DNA of 64,000 nucleotides from Pseudeuparius sepicola (Eukaryota; Arthropoda; Insecta; Coleoptera; Anthribidae). The position numbers were made by a program, and so were the translations under genes. Location: positions 67,314,692 through 67,378,691 of the forward strand of contig OY987299.1 of assembly GCA_963920635.1 (NCBI GenBank), written 5' to 3'. Under the pieces are notes generated by a model that searched no databases, was not told the DNA's origin, and was given only the letters and a program-made list of their open reading frames with translations. Positions 42,751 to 54,440 of this stretch are shown here, in pieces (positions within the stretch are counted from its first letter, which is position 1; every line of letters begins with the position of its first letter).

Positions 42751-44064
42751 CGTTTCTGTATCAGTTTATCCTGTGATATGTACTCTATGAAATTTTGTAT
42801 AATTGACTTAAATATCTGTGATATAAGAATAGGTGAGTACTCTGTATTTTTTTATTGTTTGTTTTACATTTGTTTGTACACAGAGTTATGGTTGTTCTCA
42901 TGTTATCCTAACTTTCCAAGCATACCTATATAGTTGTTATATGTTTATGTAATTTATTGTTGTGTCATACATTACACTATAGTTAGCATTATTTTTTTTT
43001 TACGCATTATTCTGAAATTATTCTGAAGTTAGCATTATATATATTTTTAGCCCTGGAGAAGACGAAAAATATACGTCGAAAAGTCGGCACTTTCTAAAAA
43101 AAAAAACAGATATATTGTTGTTTTTGTCGTCAACCTGATATTTTGCCCATCAAATGATAATAATAATGTGACTTTACCTAGTTTATCAAATAATTTTATC
43201 CCTCTATATAAAATTTGATTTTGGCCCCAAAGGAACTGTGAAATTTTGTCCAATAGATACGATTATTATGGCTTATACCGGCAAAATTAGCATACCTACT
43301 AAAAAACATGTTTGTACCAAGACATAAACAAAATTCGATTAGGTATCTCAAAAACAAAAAACGAGGAAAAGACCATTATTTTGTTACATTCTATTTGTAC
43401 CAGAAATTATGGCACCTTGTTTTTAAACACCCCTTTCTATTGTTTATACTAATGAATAAATTATGTTAGGTATACAAGTAGTGAATCATATAATAATAAA
43501 GTCAATGGCAAAATTTTCCTAACAGAAATCCTCCTGCTTTTCGGTTCTCTCCGCGACCTTTTATAACGTTAAGTCAACAATATGATAACAAAACAACACT
43601 AACAGCAAAAATAACAGCGGCAATGGCAATAACAAAACAACAAAATGTTCAAAAAGAACGTAACAACAAAACAACACAATAATAACACAAAAGAATACAA
43701 GAAATATCGGAGATCCGTCGCTGTTAAACCGACAAACCACTTCCTGAGGTAATTCTGGAACGACGAAATTATCATATTTTTTAAGAAGCGATAAAAACTG
43801 CATCGCCTGATGTCCGCTGCCTATAGAGGGGAGGTACAAGTCACGTACGACCCCGGCGATGCCCCTCTCCGCGTTCCATACGTATAAGGGAGTACGCCAG
43901 CCGAAGAAAATGTCACTAAATCCCATTTTTTACTGTCATTTTTCACTTTTTTACCGATTTTAAAAAAGGAAACTGTTTAGAAACCTAGTACCGATCGATT
44001 GATGGTTTTAGAATTTTGATTTTCGGCCTAGAAATACGATTTTTGAATAAATAAATCAGAATAT
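42751..44064 (+). repeat. Repeat unit, copy 2, first part
   Basis: Collinear with 31770-33885. It lacks the hAT-like insert. It is cut at 44064 by a LINE 3' end and resumes at about 50990. Includes GCCCTGGAGAAGACGAAAAA, the TCACGTACGACCCCGGCGAT block and GTACCGATCGATTGATGG. Confidence 0.78.
43561..43926 (-). CDS. Unidentified ORF of 121 codons in the repeat unit
   Basis: Begins MGFSDIFFGWRTPLYVWNAE, continues RGIAGVVRDLYLPSIGSGHQ and NFVVPELPQEVVCRF, then a long hydrophobic tail (about residues 75-121) that would be one or two membrane segments. The first 70 residues have coding-like composition. In copy 1 (about 33360-33750) the same stretch has indels that break the frame, so only copy 2 reads through. 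The hydrophobic end is partly a translation of AACA repeats. Could be a decayed element protein; function unknown. Confidence 0.3.
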   Translation of the reverse strand: MGFSDIFFGWRTPLYVWNAERGIAGVVRDLYLPSIGSGHQAMQFLSLLKKYDNFVVPELPQEVVCRFNSDGSPIFLVFFCVIIVLFCCYVLFEHFVVLLLPLPLLFLLLVLFCYHIVDLTL

Positions 44065-44297
44065 AATAATAATAATAATAATAATGACTTTATTGCAATC
44101 ATTGGTTGGAACAATAACAACAACAATTACAAAAGGCGAAGTTGAAGCCATGCTTCCTCACTTAACCTACTTTAATGTACCTTAACCTAACCTATACACA
44201 CATATATATTAGAAATTCAGATGAACGTTACCTGTAGATAGTTAAAATTATATTTAATATTTAACACAATAAAAACAATGACAACACAACAACCTGG

Positions 44298-46331
44298 CTA
44301 TTCATCAGCGATATTACTTACATGTGGCAATATTGCTCTCTTGAATTTCAAGGGACAAACCTCCTTTATTTCAGTAGGAACCATGTTGTAAAATTTTGAT
44401 ATCGTATAGCTGAAGCCTCGCTCAAATAGGGAAGTGCCATGTGATGGGGGGATAATGGTCAATTTTTGCCTTGTATTCATATTATGAGTACTGTGTTCTT
44501 GAAATATGATTTTATTGTATAAATACGCCGGCGTCTTATTAAGTACAATTTTATTAAACATAACCAAAGAATGTAACACTCGCCTATCGCTCATCGTTAA
44601 CCATGGAATACATTTCAACTCATTGGTCACACCATGATCGCCACGCTGTATGCCACCTATAAGCCTAACGCAATTATTTTGCATAAGCTGGATTCTGCGT
44701 TTATCAGAATCCAACAAACATGCATTGTACAACACATCACAGTAATTGTAATGCGATAACACAAGTGAATCACAAAGCATTATTTTCAATTTTTTATTCA
44801 GCACTTTCCTGTGTCCGTAAATGATTTTTAAGTTTGTAAAGGCTTTCCGATTGCAGTGGCTAACATGGTCTGAGAAGCGTAAGTTATCATCAATTGTCAC
44901 CCCCAGGTTTTTCACTTTGCGAACAACCTGCAATGAGACTCCGTCTACTTTGATGTTCAGATCATGTCGAAATTGTTCCCTTGCCAGCCGCGGACCAAGT
45001 AACATAACTTGGGATTTATTTGGATTTATTTCCAGACAATGGTTTTTTTAAGCTTCCCCTATCAATGCAAGTTCATTATTGATGTCGAGACTGGCATTCA
45101 TTATATTACTTGGTGCAAAAGAATGGTATAGCTGGGTGTCGTCTGCATAAAAATGCACAGAGCACTTTCTAATATTTATACAGAGTTGCGAGGTATATAT
45201 ACAAAATAAAACGGGGCCTATAATTGATCCTTGAGGTACACCATGTGCCATCTCCCTTTCTGACGACTCTAAGCCATTGACCATAACCTTCAGCTTACGA
45301 CCAGTCAGGTAGCTTTCCACCAACTCCAATGCTTCAGTCCCAAACCCAATATACCTCAGTATTGCCAACATGCAATGATTAATTTTGTCGAAGGCTTTAG
45401 AATAATCTAGCAATATTAAAGCTGACAACTGCCCATCATCTGCCTTCGTCAAGATGTCATCTATAACTTTAAGTAACGCGGTGGCACAGCTGTGACCAGT
45501 TCTAAACCCAGACTGTACAGTAGGCAATATGTTACACGTATGAATATGGTCCTTTAGTTGGTTACATATTATTTTTTCAAATACTTTTGATACGGTCGGC
45601 AAAATGCTAATTGGCCGGAGATCTTTTAACTCCGTTGGGTTATTGACTTTTGGCAGAGGAGTGACGTGAGAAATCTTCCAAAGTTCTGGAACAGTTCTCT
45701 TTTCTATACTGTAATTTACTAAGTGCGTAATAACAGGTATAATGACTGGACAACATCTTAGTAACATATCAATTCCAATTTTGTCACATCCTATAGCTTG
45801 CGATTTAATAGAAAATAGCGCTGACTTAACTTCCTCTATTGAAGCGTATTTAAAATTATTAAAATCTGTTGCCCCAGCTTTTCTACTATTTCTATAGAAT
45901 GATAATGTATTCAAATTAGGATCACTATGCGAGATGTCAGCAAAATAATTATTAATAGCATCTGCATCATTAAAAAGTGCTGGAATTTGTTTCGTATATT
46001 TTTTATGTACATCTAGTGTCCGTAACATATTCCAGTTTTGTTTTGGAGTACTATTAGAAAATTTACTATTAATGTAGGATTTTTTCTCATTGGCTACTGC
46101 GATACTAACAAAATTTCTCAGTTGTTTGTAGTATTCCCAGCTAGATATCGTTTTAGCTTTCTTATATTTTGAAAGTGCTTTATTTCTGAGAGACATAAGA
46201 TACCTTATATTAGGAGTAAGCCAAAGAGATTTTCTTTTAGTTATTCGCGCAGTCCTAAAGGGAGCATGACGATCAAACACACCAAGTAGATAACTGTTGA
46301 ATAATTTTAACTTGTTGTTTATACCTTCCAC
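44298..46331 (-). pseudogene. LINE ORF2: reverse transcriptase and C-terminal domain
   Basis: 46331-45048 (427 codons) holds the RT: VTPLPKVNNPTELKDLRPIS, SGFRTGHSCATALLKVID, LILLDYSKAFDKINHCML (motif A), AHGVPQGSIIGPVLFCIYTS, and the catalytic HFYADDTQLYHSF. The frame breaks at about 45045-45010 (a T-run at 45043-45049) and continues 45005-44298 with VRKVKNLGVTIDDNLRFSDH, DSLVLSHYNYCDVLYNACLL and FSYTISKFYNMVPTEIKEV. Catalyses target-primed reverse transcription. It appears to need one base change in a homopolymer to be open throughout. Confidence 0.9.
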
Positions 46332-46462
46332 ATAGTAAATATTAGAAAACGGGGTTTTAAGTAAATCAGCGTTAAATATTTTTTCATTAAAATTTCTATA
46401 GTCCCTATAGGTGTGTGTAGTAGGTTGTTGCTTAGAAATTGCTAGATTTACGGAGCACTTTA

Positions 46463-47100
46463 TTATGAAATGGTCAGTGCCCCCCCCCCCCCTATAGGAT
46501 TATCAACAACAGCATTGTTAATTAATTCAGGCCTAGAACTCAATATAAAGTCCAAAAGCGTGGCAGAATGTACTCCCTGTCTGGTGGGTTCCGAGATCAT
46601 TTGATGAATGTTGTAGCTATTCAATAATGAAAGAAAATTTTTGGTATGCCTTGACTCGAGATCCAAGAGATTTAAATTAAAGTCACCAACATTACTATTT
46701 AACAATACTTTAGAAATGTTTTCCTCAAATTCTACAAAAAAATTTCGCACCTCTGAAAAGCCAGGTTGCCTATATATAACCCCAAAAGAGTTAACAATTT
46801 TATTTAATTTAAAAGAGATCCAGATCTGTTCCAACTGGCTAGCCACAAGATCAGTAATTAATTTGAATTGTATTACATTTTTTATATACAATAATAAACC
46901 TTTTCCTCTCCCACCATCCCTTCGGATCAAAACATAACCAGCAATATTCAATACACTATCAGGTGTAAAATTCGTAAGCCAAGTTTCTGATATAGCCGCT
47001 AAATCAATTTTATTATCCAAAATGTAAGATTTCACTAACGGTAACTTAGATAATATTGATCTTATGTTAATATGAAAAATGTTTAATTTGCCAATTTTTT
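46463..47100 (-). pseudogene. LINE ORF2: AP-type endonuclease domain
   Basis: From about 47080: KLNIFHINIRSILSKLPLVK, then IDLAAISETWLTN (catalytic Glu of the endonuclease), SFGVIYRQPG, NVGDFNLNLLD (the GDFN motif) and SATLLDFILSS. Nicks the target DNA before reverse transcription. The frame is lost in a run of 13 C at 46480-46492; the continuing frame toward RT is open on the other side. The final H of the endonuclease (usually SDH) lies at that break. Confidence 0.87.
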
Positions 47101-47973
47101 AGAGAAACACATAAAAATTTCAGTCTACATACCTATATTATAATACGTACCTACTTTAAAGATTCTAATTGGGCCAAAGACCGTATTCTTACAATAGGAG
47201 CATTATCAGCTCTCCTTACCAGTACTTTGCCCTCTTTAACCCACACATATCTGTAACCAATCCTTTTTAATGGACTAATACACCACTTTTTTTTTATTTG
47301 CTCATCGGATAGTATTGGGTGAGATATACTTGCTGTATTTTTTTTAATTTTTTTTTCGCCCCCGTTTTGCCGCAATTAATTTTTAAAGTTCAATATACGT
47401 AACTACCTGTTGGATTTTATTTTTCCCTAAATTTACCGCCGTGGCACCAGGTTTGGCAACGCCGCACCTCAATGCCAAGCTGTCAGCCTGCGAGAACATA
47501 AACATAACCTATTTTGTGGCGTCACAAATCGGAACATGGGATCCCGCGGCCCGCGTGTTTTACAAGCTTTTATTTTTTATGATTTGAACTATTTTCACCA
47601 TTCATTCTAATAATCCATGACGGAAATGAACCATTCTACTTTGCTGAGGAAAATGCTGGGAGCACTAGGTATTGGTATTGATGATTCGGACGTTATGCTG
47701 GTTGGTTTACAAAACTTTTTTTTTATTGGAAACAAGTCGATTTTATCTATAAAACGACACAATTCGTAAGTACCTAACTGAACTTGCACAAATTAGATAT
47801 CTAGACTTGCTGATATATTAAAGACAATAAAGAACCAACCAGGGGTAACATTTTAGCTGACGATTTTAGATTAGTGGCTCTGCCAAACGATTTTTTACTT
47901 GTTATCAAGTATATTCCAGCGACTGCTAGTTGTTTGAAGAAACTGATGATATTTTAGCCTCAATACCTAGTGT

Positions 47974-48237
47974 CACAGAATAAATAGCTTCACAACAGAA
48001 GCGTCCATAAGGACATAATGTGTCAAAAGGATGCTCGCTTTGACACGAAATATCTTCTAAAGGGATAAACATTGTGCATTTTGTTTGATTTTACATTAAT
48101 CCACATTGCAAAGAGATTGTATTAGGACCAAATTTATGTACAAGTTATTGGTTATTTTCCTGTAAATTGAAATGGAGGCTCGCTTATTTTTGACACGTCT
48201 TTATGGACGCTTCTGTTGTGAAGCTATTTATTCTGTG
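47974..48237. mobile_element. 264-bp MITE, perfect 7-bp TSD CTAGTGT
   Basis: Ends: CACAGAATAAATAGCTTCAC at the left, and the same read inward from the right; the arms pair for about 40 bp (to AGAAGCGTCCATAA.GAC). CTAGTGT at 47967-47973 and 48238-48244. No coding capacity. TSD size fits hAT-like or related elements. Confidence 0.85.
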
Positions 48238-49731
48238 CTAGTGTTAATCAACAGCATTGATTGGTTATAAACTAAACTGAGAAAAGTCAATCCTCTAGAC
48301 ATCAAGCACATACCTGGTCCGAATATAAAAAATTTATTACTTTAATTTCATGAGCCCTTACTTACAGAATTAAGTTAGTAGTTAGACCTGCATCGGTTCA
48401 AAAATGTAACGCTAGAATATTGGAGAAGGTGCCAGTTCTTGGTGATGTTAGAAACATAACATGTAAAACGCAATAAAGCCAAGTTTTCAGTCGAAAAACT
48501 TTATTGTCATAGCTTGAACTATTTTAGACCCATTTAGGTAAATTATATTGTGATTGCCGAAGCATCCTCATAAAAAATGACATAATTCTTTAGGATTTTT
48601 TCACTATACATATTATATACCTATTTTTTCTGGAAAATAAATTTTCTTAAGCATATTTTGTGATTGTGGTTAATGGAAGTTAAAAATAAAAAAATATAAT
48701 GCAGCAGCCTTCCAAAAATTAAGATTTCTTTAATTTGCAAGAAAAAAAAAACATTATTTTGCATTCTATGGCAAAACCCCAAATAAGTTATCTATTAAAT
48801 TTAGTGAAAATATTCCAAAATCAAATAATAGTTTTCATGTCGCATGCACAGAGTGCAACAAACTGGATGTTTTTTTGGGGGGTTTCTTCTATTCTGCGAA
48901 GAGATAGACAAAGAGTAGGTAGGTGTACTGTGCTCGATTTTTGAGGGCAGTGGAAAGCAGTTGAATCTCAAAATCTTGATTCGTTTTGGAGATACAGGGC
49001 ATTTTTCGTTTTTTAACATGTCAGACAGTCCCTCCTTGTAATATGTTTTGATTTTTGCCAAAAATCTTCTGTCATACTACTCCAATGTATAATAATTATT
49101 GAGGTATGTCGGTATGTCTTTGTCAACTAAATCCTGTAAGGTAGACCTTCATATTTTTTTATTGCACTTGTGTTGACTTTTTCCAATATAACAATCTACT
49201 GATGTTGTCCATGATTCTTCGCTATTTCCAGGAAGTCAGCTTACATTAATCTAAAATAAGTTTCCCATTAATATGTGCAAAAATTTTACAAGCGTGCTTA
49301 GTTCTATTAGTTGACAAAGTTAATGTCACTAGTGCAGAAAAGTACAACTTTCCGCATCAAAATGGATGCGACAAAGTGTACTACTACGGACTTAATTAAT
49401 TAAATACTTCATTAGATCATACAAGAAAAAAATACCCGCAAAAAATTATTGACGGTCAAGCACTTGATATCGAATGAAACTCTGCTGTCGAACTTGCATT
49501 GACTTTAGATTATTTAAATTAGTTCTGAATCATGGTTTTCACATGTAGATATCAACGATCGTTTTTACAAACGCATGATTTCTTGTTTTGATAATCGATT
49601 TCAACATTGGGCTGTGCGACACCCCCACGCCCCCTCCCCCATATCTTAACTATAGGTATATACACAATAAGTATTTCTTTACTGTACTAGCAACTAAACT
49701 AGAAGCACAAAAAGCTGTATCTACGTATGTG

Positions 49732-49760
49732 CCACGATGTATGATCCTCGTACATCGTGG
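49732..49760. repeat. Short perfect hairpin
   Basis: CCACGATGTA pairs with TACATCGTGG across a 9-base loop. No adjacent gene; significance unknown. Confidence 0.5.
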
Positions 49761-50989
49761 TATGTGCATAATTTAGGACTAATCTGCTTATGTTGGGTAA
49801 TTACAACATAATATACCTACTTCCACAACTATTCAGTTGAATTTCTTCATTTTTAACCACAGTATCATTAACATTTTTCTTATTAATTTTGTGCTCGGGG
49901 GTAATTTTTGCCTTAACCGGGCATTATGCATTCATTGCTATGTTCTTTCCTCTGGGTGTCTCCAATAACATTGTTACCATAATATTTATTCTCTAGTCTA
50001 CCTAAAACCAGAATTTAAGCTATATCATCATCATTAAGCAATATTAAAACAATATACAAATCAAATAACAAACATACCTCTTCATTTCTCCATGTTTTGC
50101 TCCCCGTTTTTATTGATAAAATTGACACACCATATCAAAATCTATGCAAGGCAAGTTATCAGGACAAGCTTTAACAAATCTTGTCTTCATTATAAACCGA
50201 AAAAATAAAGTATTCACAGCAAGATTCTTTTAAAACTGAGAATAGAATTTATTTAGTTTTCACTAAGGTTATTAACCTTGGTTTCGGCGTTCCGCGGGCG
50301 AAAGTGAGGTTATATGCAAAGTGCGGCGTTGCCGACGATTTTCTTTAAAGCATTGAGTAATATGTCATCTGTCATATTTTATAGGGGGCATCTAATAAGT
50401 TCAGAATGGGATCAGTAAAATCCAAATATTTCATTGAAATGCTACGAAATTTGATTATTTCTCATCAGGCGCATACAAACTGAATCTAATAATTTGCCTG
50501 GGAATGCTTGGTTATATAAAAAAATACGAAATAAGTACTAAGAAAATAGCAGGTACTTATTGAAATTAGGGATCGTGACGTCACATTCCCTACTTTTGCG
50601 ACCGTTTTTTTCAATTTTTGAGCAAACTAATGGGAAAAAAAATCTGTTGGTTGGGTTTCGTGATTATCTAGACATGTTTTACAAATTCCAAGGCAAAAAA
50701 TTATTTTTCATTCCTAAGTATACTTGTCCATTCCCTACTCTTCCTATACAAATCTCTAAGGCTTGCCGGTAAATCATCATTAATAAAAATTTTCCTATTA
50801 ACGTTTGCTGCAATACCACACGAATCTGTATCTAACATAATAGACTTTTTTGCTTCCATCACTTGTGTCTTTGCGCTAATGCTACCAAAGCTGACTAAAA
50901 CTAATTTATCATTAGACTGCTTGTTAGGTAGTGTTTTCAGGTTATAATCAGTTTCTTCAATATTCACTTTTAACCGATCAAACACCAAT

Positions 50990-52000
50990 CAAAAAAGTAA
51001 AACCATCAATCTCTTGCTATTAATTTTCTGAATACAATGAAAAAAAATCATCAAAATCGGTTGAAAAATAACGGAAAAAAATGGGTCCAAAGGATTGCTA
51101 CTTTAATACACTGCGAGTTCCGCCTTAAAATAAATAATTAGTTTTCCGGGCCTAGATTTATGTCCATTTCAAACAAGAATTGTCCCAAAATTGTCTTTAA
51201 ACGGTTTTATGTCTTTTTTAGTTGTTACTTTATTTTTAGTATTTCTTTGAAACAATGTAGCTGTTTGCCACCTTTAAGCGTAGATATTTAATTTTTTTTT
51301 CGTTGCAAGTGCCTGTGCTTATAAAATGTTAGTTTGATTTTGTACCTACTACTTATTGTATTTTCAATCATTTCTGCTCTCAAAACATTACGTACCTAAT
51401 AATACTACTTAATAAACCAGTATAATATTATAATTTACGTAATGCTAATAATGATTAGGAAGTGTGCTAAAATGCGAAATTGCAGACGAAGTTTACTACG
51501 TTTAAACACCCTCCTGTGTTGAGCTGCAGTAAGGTTTGTTACGAGAAAAAGATTATATCCTTTTATGCAAACCTTACGGCATGTCAAACAGGCTCTGCGT
51601 TGAACCGTAGTAAACAATGTATATACACCGCCGGATCCACAGTTCACTAATCACTAGCCACCGCAGCGGCCCCGGCCCTTCCACCTGCTTATTTATCGCC
51701 GTTATTGTAGTGCAACAGTCGGTGAAGTGGCAACGCTGCACGGATGTCACGAAATCCGTAATGTTTTGGCGGATGATGCAAGCACCGTTACGTAAGAATG
51801 TATATAAGATATACGAGGGACTTCACAGAGATAGGAAATTTAATTTTTCCATTTCGTGTATGGTTTGATTGTTAATAGCTTAATTGAATCCTCTCCTCAA
51901 ACTTCCAAAGTCATATTTTTGTTTTGGGGCTAACTTGTTTCCTTTGTGTGGGTGTCACAGAGCCGCACTTTTTACCAGATGTCACAAGATGCCCTGGATA
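50990..52000 (+). repeat. Repeat unit, copy 2, second part
   Basis: Collinear with about 33895-34575. Relative to copy 1 it has about 320 bp extra at 51325-51645. It ends with the same GTCACAAGATGCCCTGGATA followed by a (TA)n tract. Confidence 0.75.
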
Positions 52001-52009
52001 TGAATATAT

Positions 52010-53680
52010 ATTTATATATATATCAAAGTTCAATTTTTTTTTTTTCAAGTTTTATTTTATTTTTCCTAAAGGAAGACAGTTAAGGCAAGCATATTTCGTA
52101 CAGTTTAAACAGTCTTTAAATACTATAAATTAAAAATAATTCAGCCCATCTACTTCCACCAGAGTAGATATACTATGAGAGTTCTGGGCCACTTGCCCCA
52201 TGTTAATCTCCATAAGGCCAGAAATGCGTGCATTTTGGCTACGTCACAGCCGAGGTCACGTGACGTCACAGCTTGACCTCAGTTGACCTATACGTGTGAT
52301 TCTTGGAAGCCGGCCCCCACCCCTGACCCCACTCTTGCCGCCGGTGGAGGGGTGACGCCTATATATTTGATGGAGCACAGTTCCTGCACCATTCTCAAGC
52401 CAGTTGCAGTAAAAAAAAAACAATTCCTCATAAGACCACAAATGCCTGCATTTTTGCTACAGGGTGATCCCACTTGACGTTTAGACCGCCTGTCACCCCT
52501 AGTTCACCTCTAGATCCTACGATATTTCTAGACAACGACCACCGTGTAAATCTCATACATGACAGGAACACGTGTGACCCCCCCAGTTGACCACTAGATC
52601 CTGAGAGAGTTCTAACTCAGTCCCCCATGTAAATCTCCATAAGGCCAAAAAGCTGCATTTTGACAGGTAGTCTGCAAGATTTTCTCAAAGTATGTCATTT
52701 TTAAAGTTGTCACTGTCGTAGCCACGAATTTCTGGGCCACTTGGCCGCCGCCTTTCGAGCGTGATTAGACCTGCGTGGGACTTGTTCCGACATGACTTAA
52801 AATTCTTAGAAGTCATCGCCGACACGTGTGACCCCCAGTCGACCCCTAGATCCCGAGAGAGTTCTAATTCAGATCCCCAAAATTTTTTAGACCACTCGCA
52901 TGGCATCCATCGTCCTAACAAAGAATTTCTAGGAAATCGCCATGATGCAATAAAATACAACAGTAGTAATAACGCACGTGGAAAAAAACATCCGAGAGTC
53001 GCCTTGAAACGACCGACGCATCTGCGTGCATGGGTGTACACATTTCAATAGAAATACTAAAATATCTCAAAAAATCTGAGAAAATCCTCAACGCAAACGA
53101 TTTTGATAAAAAAAACAGACAACGTAGTTTATTTAAGGTACCTCAACGGCTAACAAAAATATAATTTCTTTGTATTAGTGCATATCAAATTTTGCCTTAA
53201 GGTAAAATCAGACGCAAAAAAAATTTCAACCTGCTTTGCCCTGAAAATCGAAAATTTTTAATCATGAAAGTAATGAAATATTTTAGACACACTTTGAAAA
53301 TAGTATGGCATAAGTCATGAAATTTTGATAATATGAAACTAAAAAAGCTTGTAAAATATGAATTAACACACCGGGTGAGATTTCGATTCTGCAGTTTATT
53401 TAACGTACACGGCTTTAACTGCTACCAAAAAAAAATCTGAGAAATTTCTATGTATATTAGCCAGGTGTCTCAAAAAAATTCGACTTTACCTTGGAAAATC
53501 GAACATTTATTTAACTGTATACTACCTCATGGATGATAAAAAGTCTAAGATATTTCTGTGTATTATCCTGGTGCAAAAAATTCGTTTTCGGGTAACTAAA
53601 TGAAAACAAAAACATTTCAAATGTTGGTAAGTGTTGGGGGTGGGGGAAGGTTAGCGACTATAAGAAGGGTCACGCTAACT
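52010..53680. other. No gene; degenerate tandem repeat at 52140-52900
   Basis: GAGAGTTCT..., ATGT.AATCTCCATAAGGCC and TTGACC.CTAGATCC blocks recur at about 52177, 52605 and 52857, suggesting three diverged units of roughly 250-450 bp with GTGACGTCAC-type palindromes. From 53050 to 53680 the sequence is AT-rich with AATCTGAG-type motifs and no gene. Confidence 0.5.
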
Positions 53681-53723
53681 GCTCTTGACACACTTTGGAA
53701 GTCAAACTGGAATAATAAAGAAA

Positions 53724-54440
53724 ATGGAGTCGGTTAACCACAGAGTTGATCAACTGCGATCCCTAATATTTTATTCACAATTAAAACCTGAGGAGGTACA
53801 AATGGGATTTCGTGAATGTGTGAAAATTATGAAAATTGTAAACACGCTAATAAACAAATCCAAAATAACTTCTGAAAAACAGCATCTAACTACTGTCCTA
53901 GCTCAAGTTTGCAGTTTTAAACGAATGTTTAAGGCCCTACAAGTTGTGGGAAGTGGATCTAGAAAGGAAACTGCATACCAGCGTGTCAAGTGGGCCGATA
54001 TGCAATCTGCATTTAAGGGTAGGATTCGTACTGGATTATTTGTCAATTTGAAGCACAAGATAGACGTCAAAGCATTTTTTAAAGATTGTTCAGTCCTTTT
54101 CAGTAGGAGAATAAAAAATATTATAAAAAGAAATGAGATGATCAAGGTCAATACAATGTTCTGTGGATTGTTTGAACGTGGTACAAAAGAGATGATCGTC
54201 GAAGAGCTTAAATATTTCACCACTAAAAATGAGATTATTTCTCATCATATGAACATGGTACAGTGGTTTCGGGATAACGTGGAGGATCCTGTATGTAACG
54301 ATCTGGATGAATTTGAGCATAGAGACTATGGCTGGACTCTGAAGGCTATTGTAAATTTACAAATAAACATTAACAAGTTAGAGTTTTTTAGGGGACAACA
54401 CGCAAAAATTTCTATTGAAAACGCTTCGAAAGATTACTAA
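53724..54440 (+). CDS. Gene A: protein resembling the N-terminal part of a PolB-associated (Maverick/adintovirus-like) family
   Basis: The frame is open from 53685, but the Met at 53724 (MESVNHRVDQL) follows a more natural context; 238 codons from there. The second half has WADMQSAFKGRIRTGLFVNL, VKAFFKDCSVLF, KVNTMFCGLFERGTKE and HRDYGWTLKAIVNLQININK. That order (KGRI.TG..VN.KH, then KV...F.G.FE, then E...GW.L..I.NL...IN) recalls a region ahead of viral-type DNA polymerase B in many arthropod genome proteins; this is recall, not a search. Here the protein ends soon after INK, where relatives carry on, so it is either a shortened relic or a free-standing version. The same end is kept in the right arm (63659-64000). 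Convergent with gene B. Animal-virus-like origin is inferred only. Confidence 0.6.
   Translation: MESVNHRVDQLRSLIFYSQLKPEEVQMGFRECVKIMKIVNTLINKSKITSEKQHLTTVLAQVCSFKRMFKALQVVGSGSRKETAYQRVKWADMQSAFKGRIRTGLFVNLKHKIDVKAFFKDCSVLFSRRIKNIIKRNEMIKVNTMFCGLFERGTKEMIVEELKYFTTKNEIISHHMNMVQWFRDNVEDPVCNDLDEFEHRDYGWTLKAIVNLQININKLEFFRGQHAKISIENASKDY

Larger units (their letters stand above)
47272..50729. mobile_element. 3.46-kb DNA element with AT flanks, inside LINE ORF1
   Basis: Left end GGACTAATACACCAC; right end inward GGACAAGTATACTTA (9 of the first 12 positions agree). AT at 47270-47271 and 50730-50731. Removing the element plus one AT restores the ORF1 frame exactly. No transposase is recognised. 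A 56-codon plus-strand frame starts at 47618 (MTEMNHSTLLRKMLGALGIG) but has no recognisable motif. Apart from a 264-bp MITE and a small hairpin I see nothing else in it. Confidence 0.65.
44065..50988 (-). mobile_element. Jockey/CR1-like LINE, ORF1 to 3' end, with a nested insert
   Basis: The 3' end is at (ATA)n, about 44065-44095, and the 5' truncation lies in ORF1 near 50988. It splits copy 2 of the repeat unit. Contents on the minus strand: ORF1 C-part, apurinic-type endonuclease, RT, C-terminal domain. A 3.46-kb element sits inside ORF1 (47272-50729). Decay is slight. Confidence 0.88.
47151..50988 (-). pseudogene. LINE ORF1 with baculovirus FP25K-like domain, split by an insert
   Basis: 50988-50731 encodes DRLKVNIEETDYNLKT...KLVLVSFGSISAKTQVMEAK and KIFINDDLPASLRDLYRKSRE. 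After the insert is taken out the frame continues at 47270 with LKRIGYRYVWVKEGKVLVRR and NAPIVRIRSLAQLESLK, then the stop. SRE|LKRIGYRYVWV matches the usual run of the FP25K-like C-terminal domain found in ORF1 of insect jockey/CR1-like LINEs (known from the family, by memory). Likely a nucleic-acid-binding partner of the element RNA. The N-terminal part is missing by 5' truncation. Confidence 0.75.

Noticed and set aside
52685..53051. Overlapping 118- and 96-codon ORFs on opposite strands
   Set aside because: Both fall in degenerate tandem repeat sequence with no motif or splice support.
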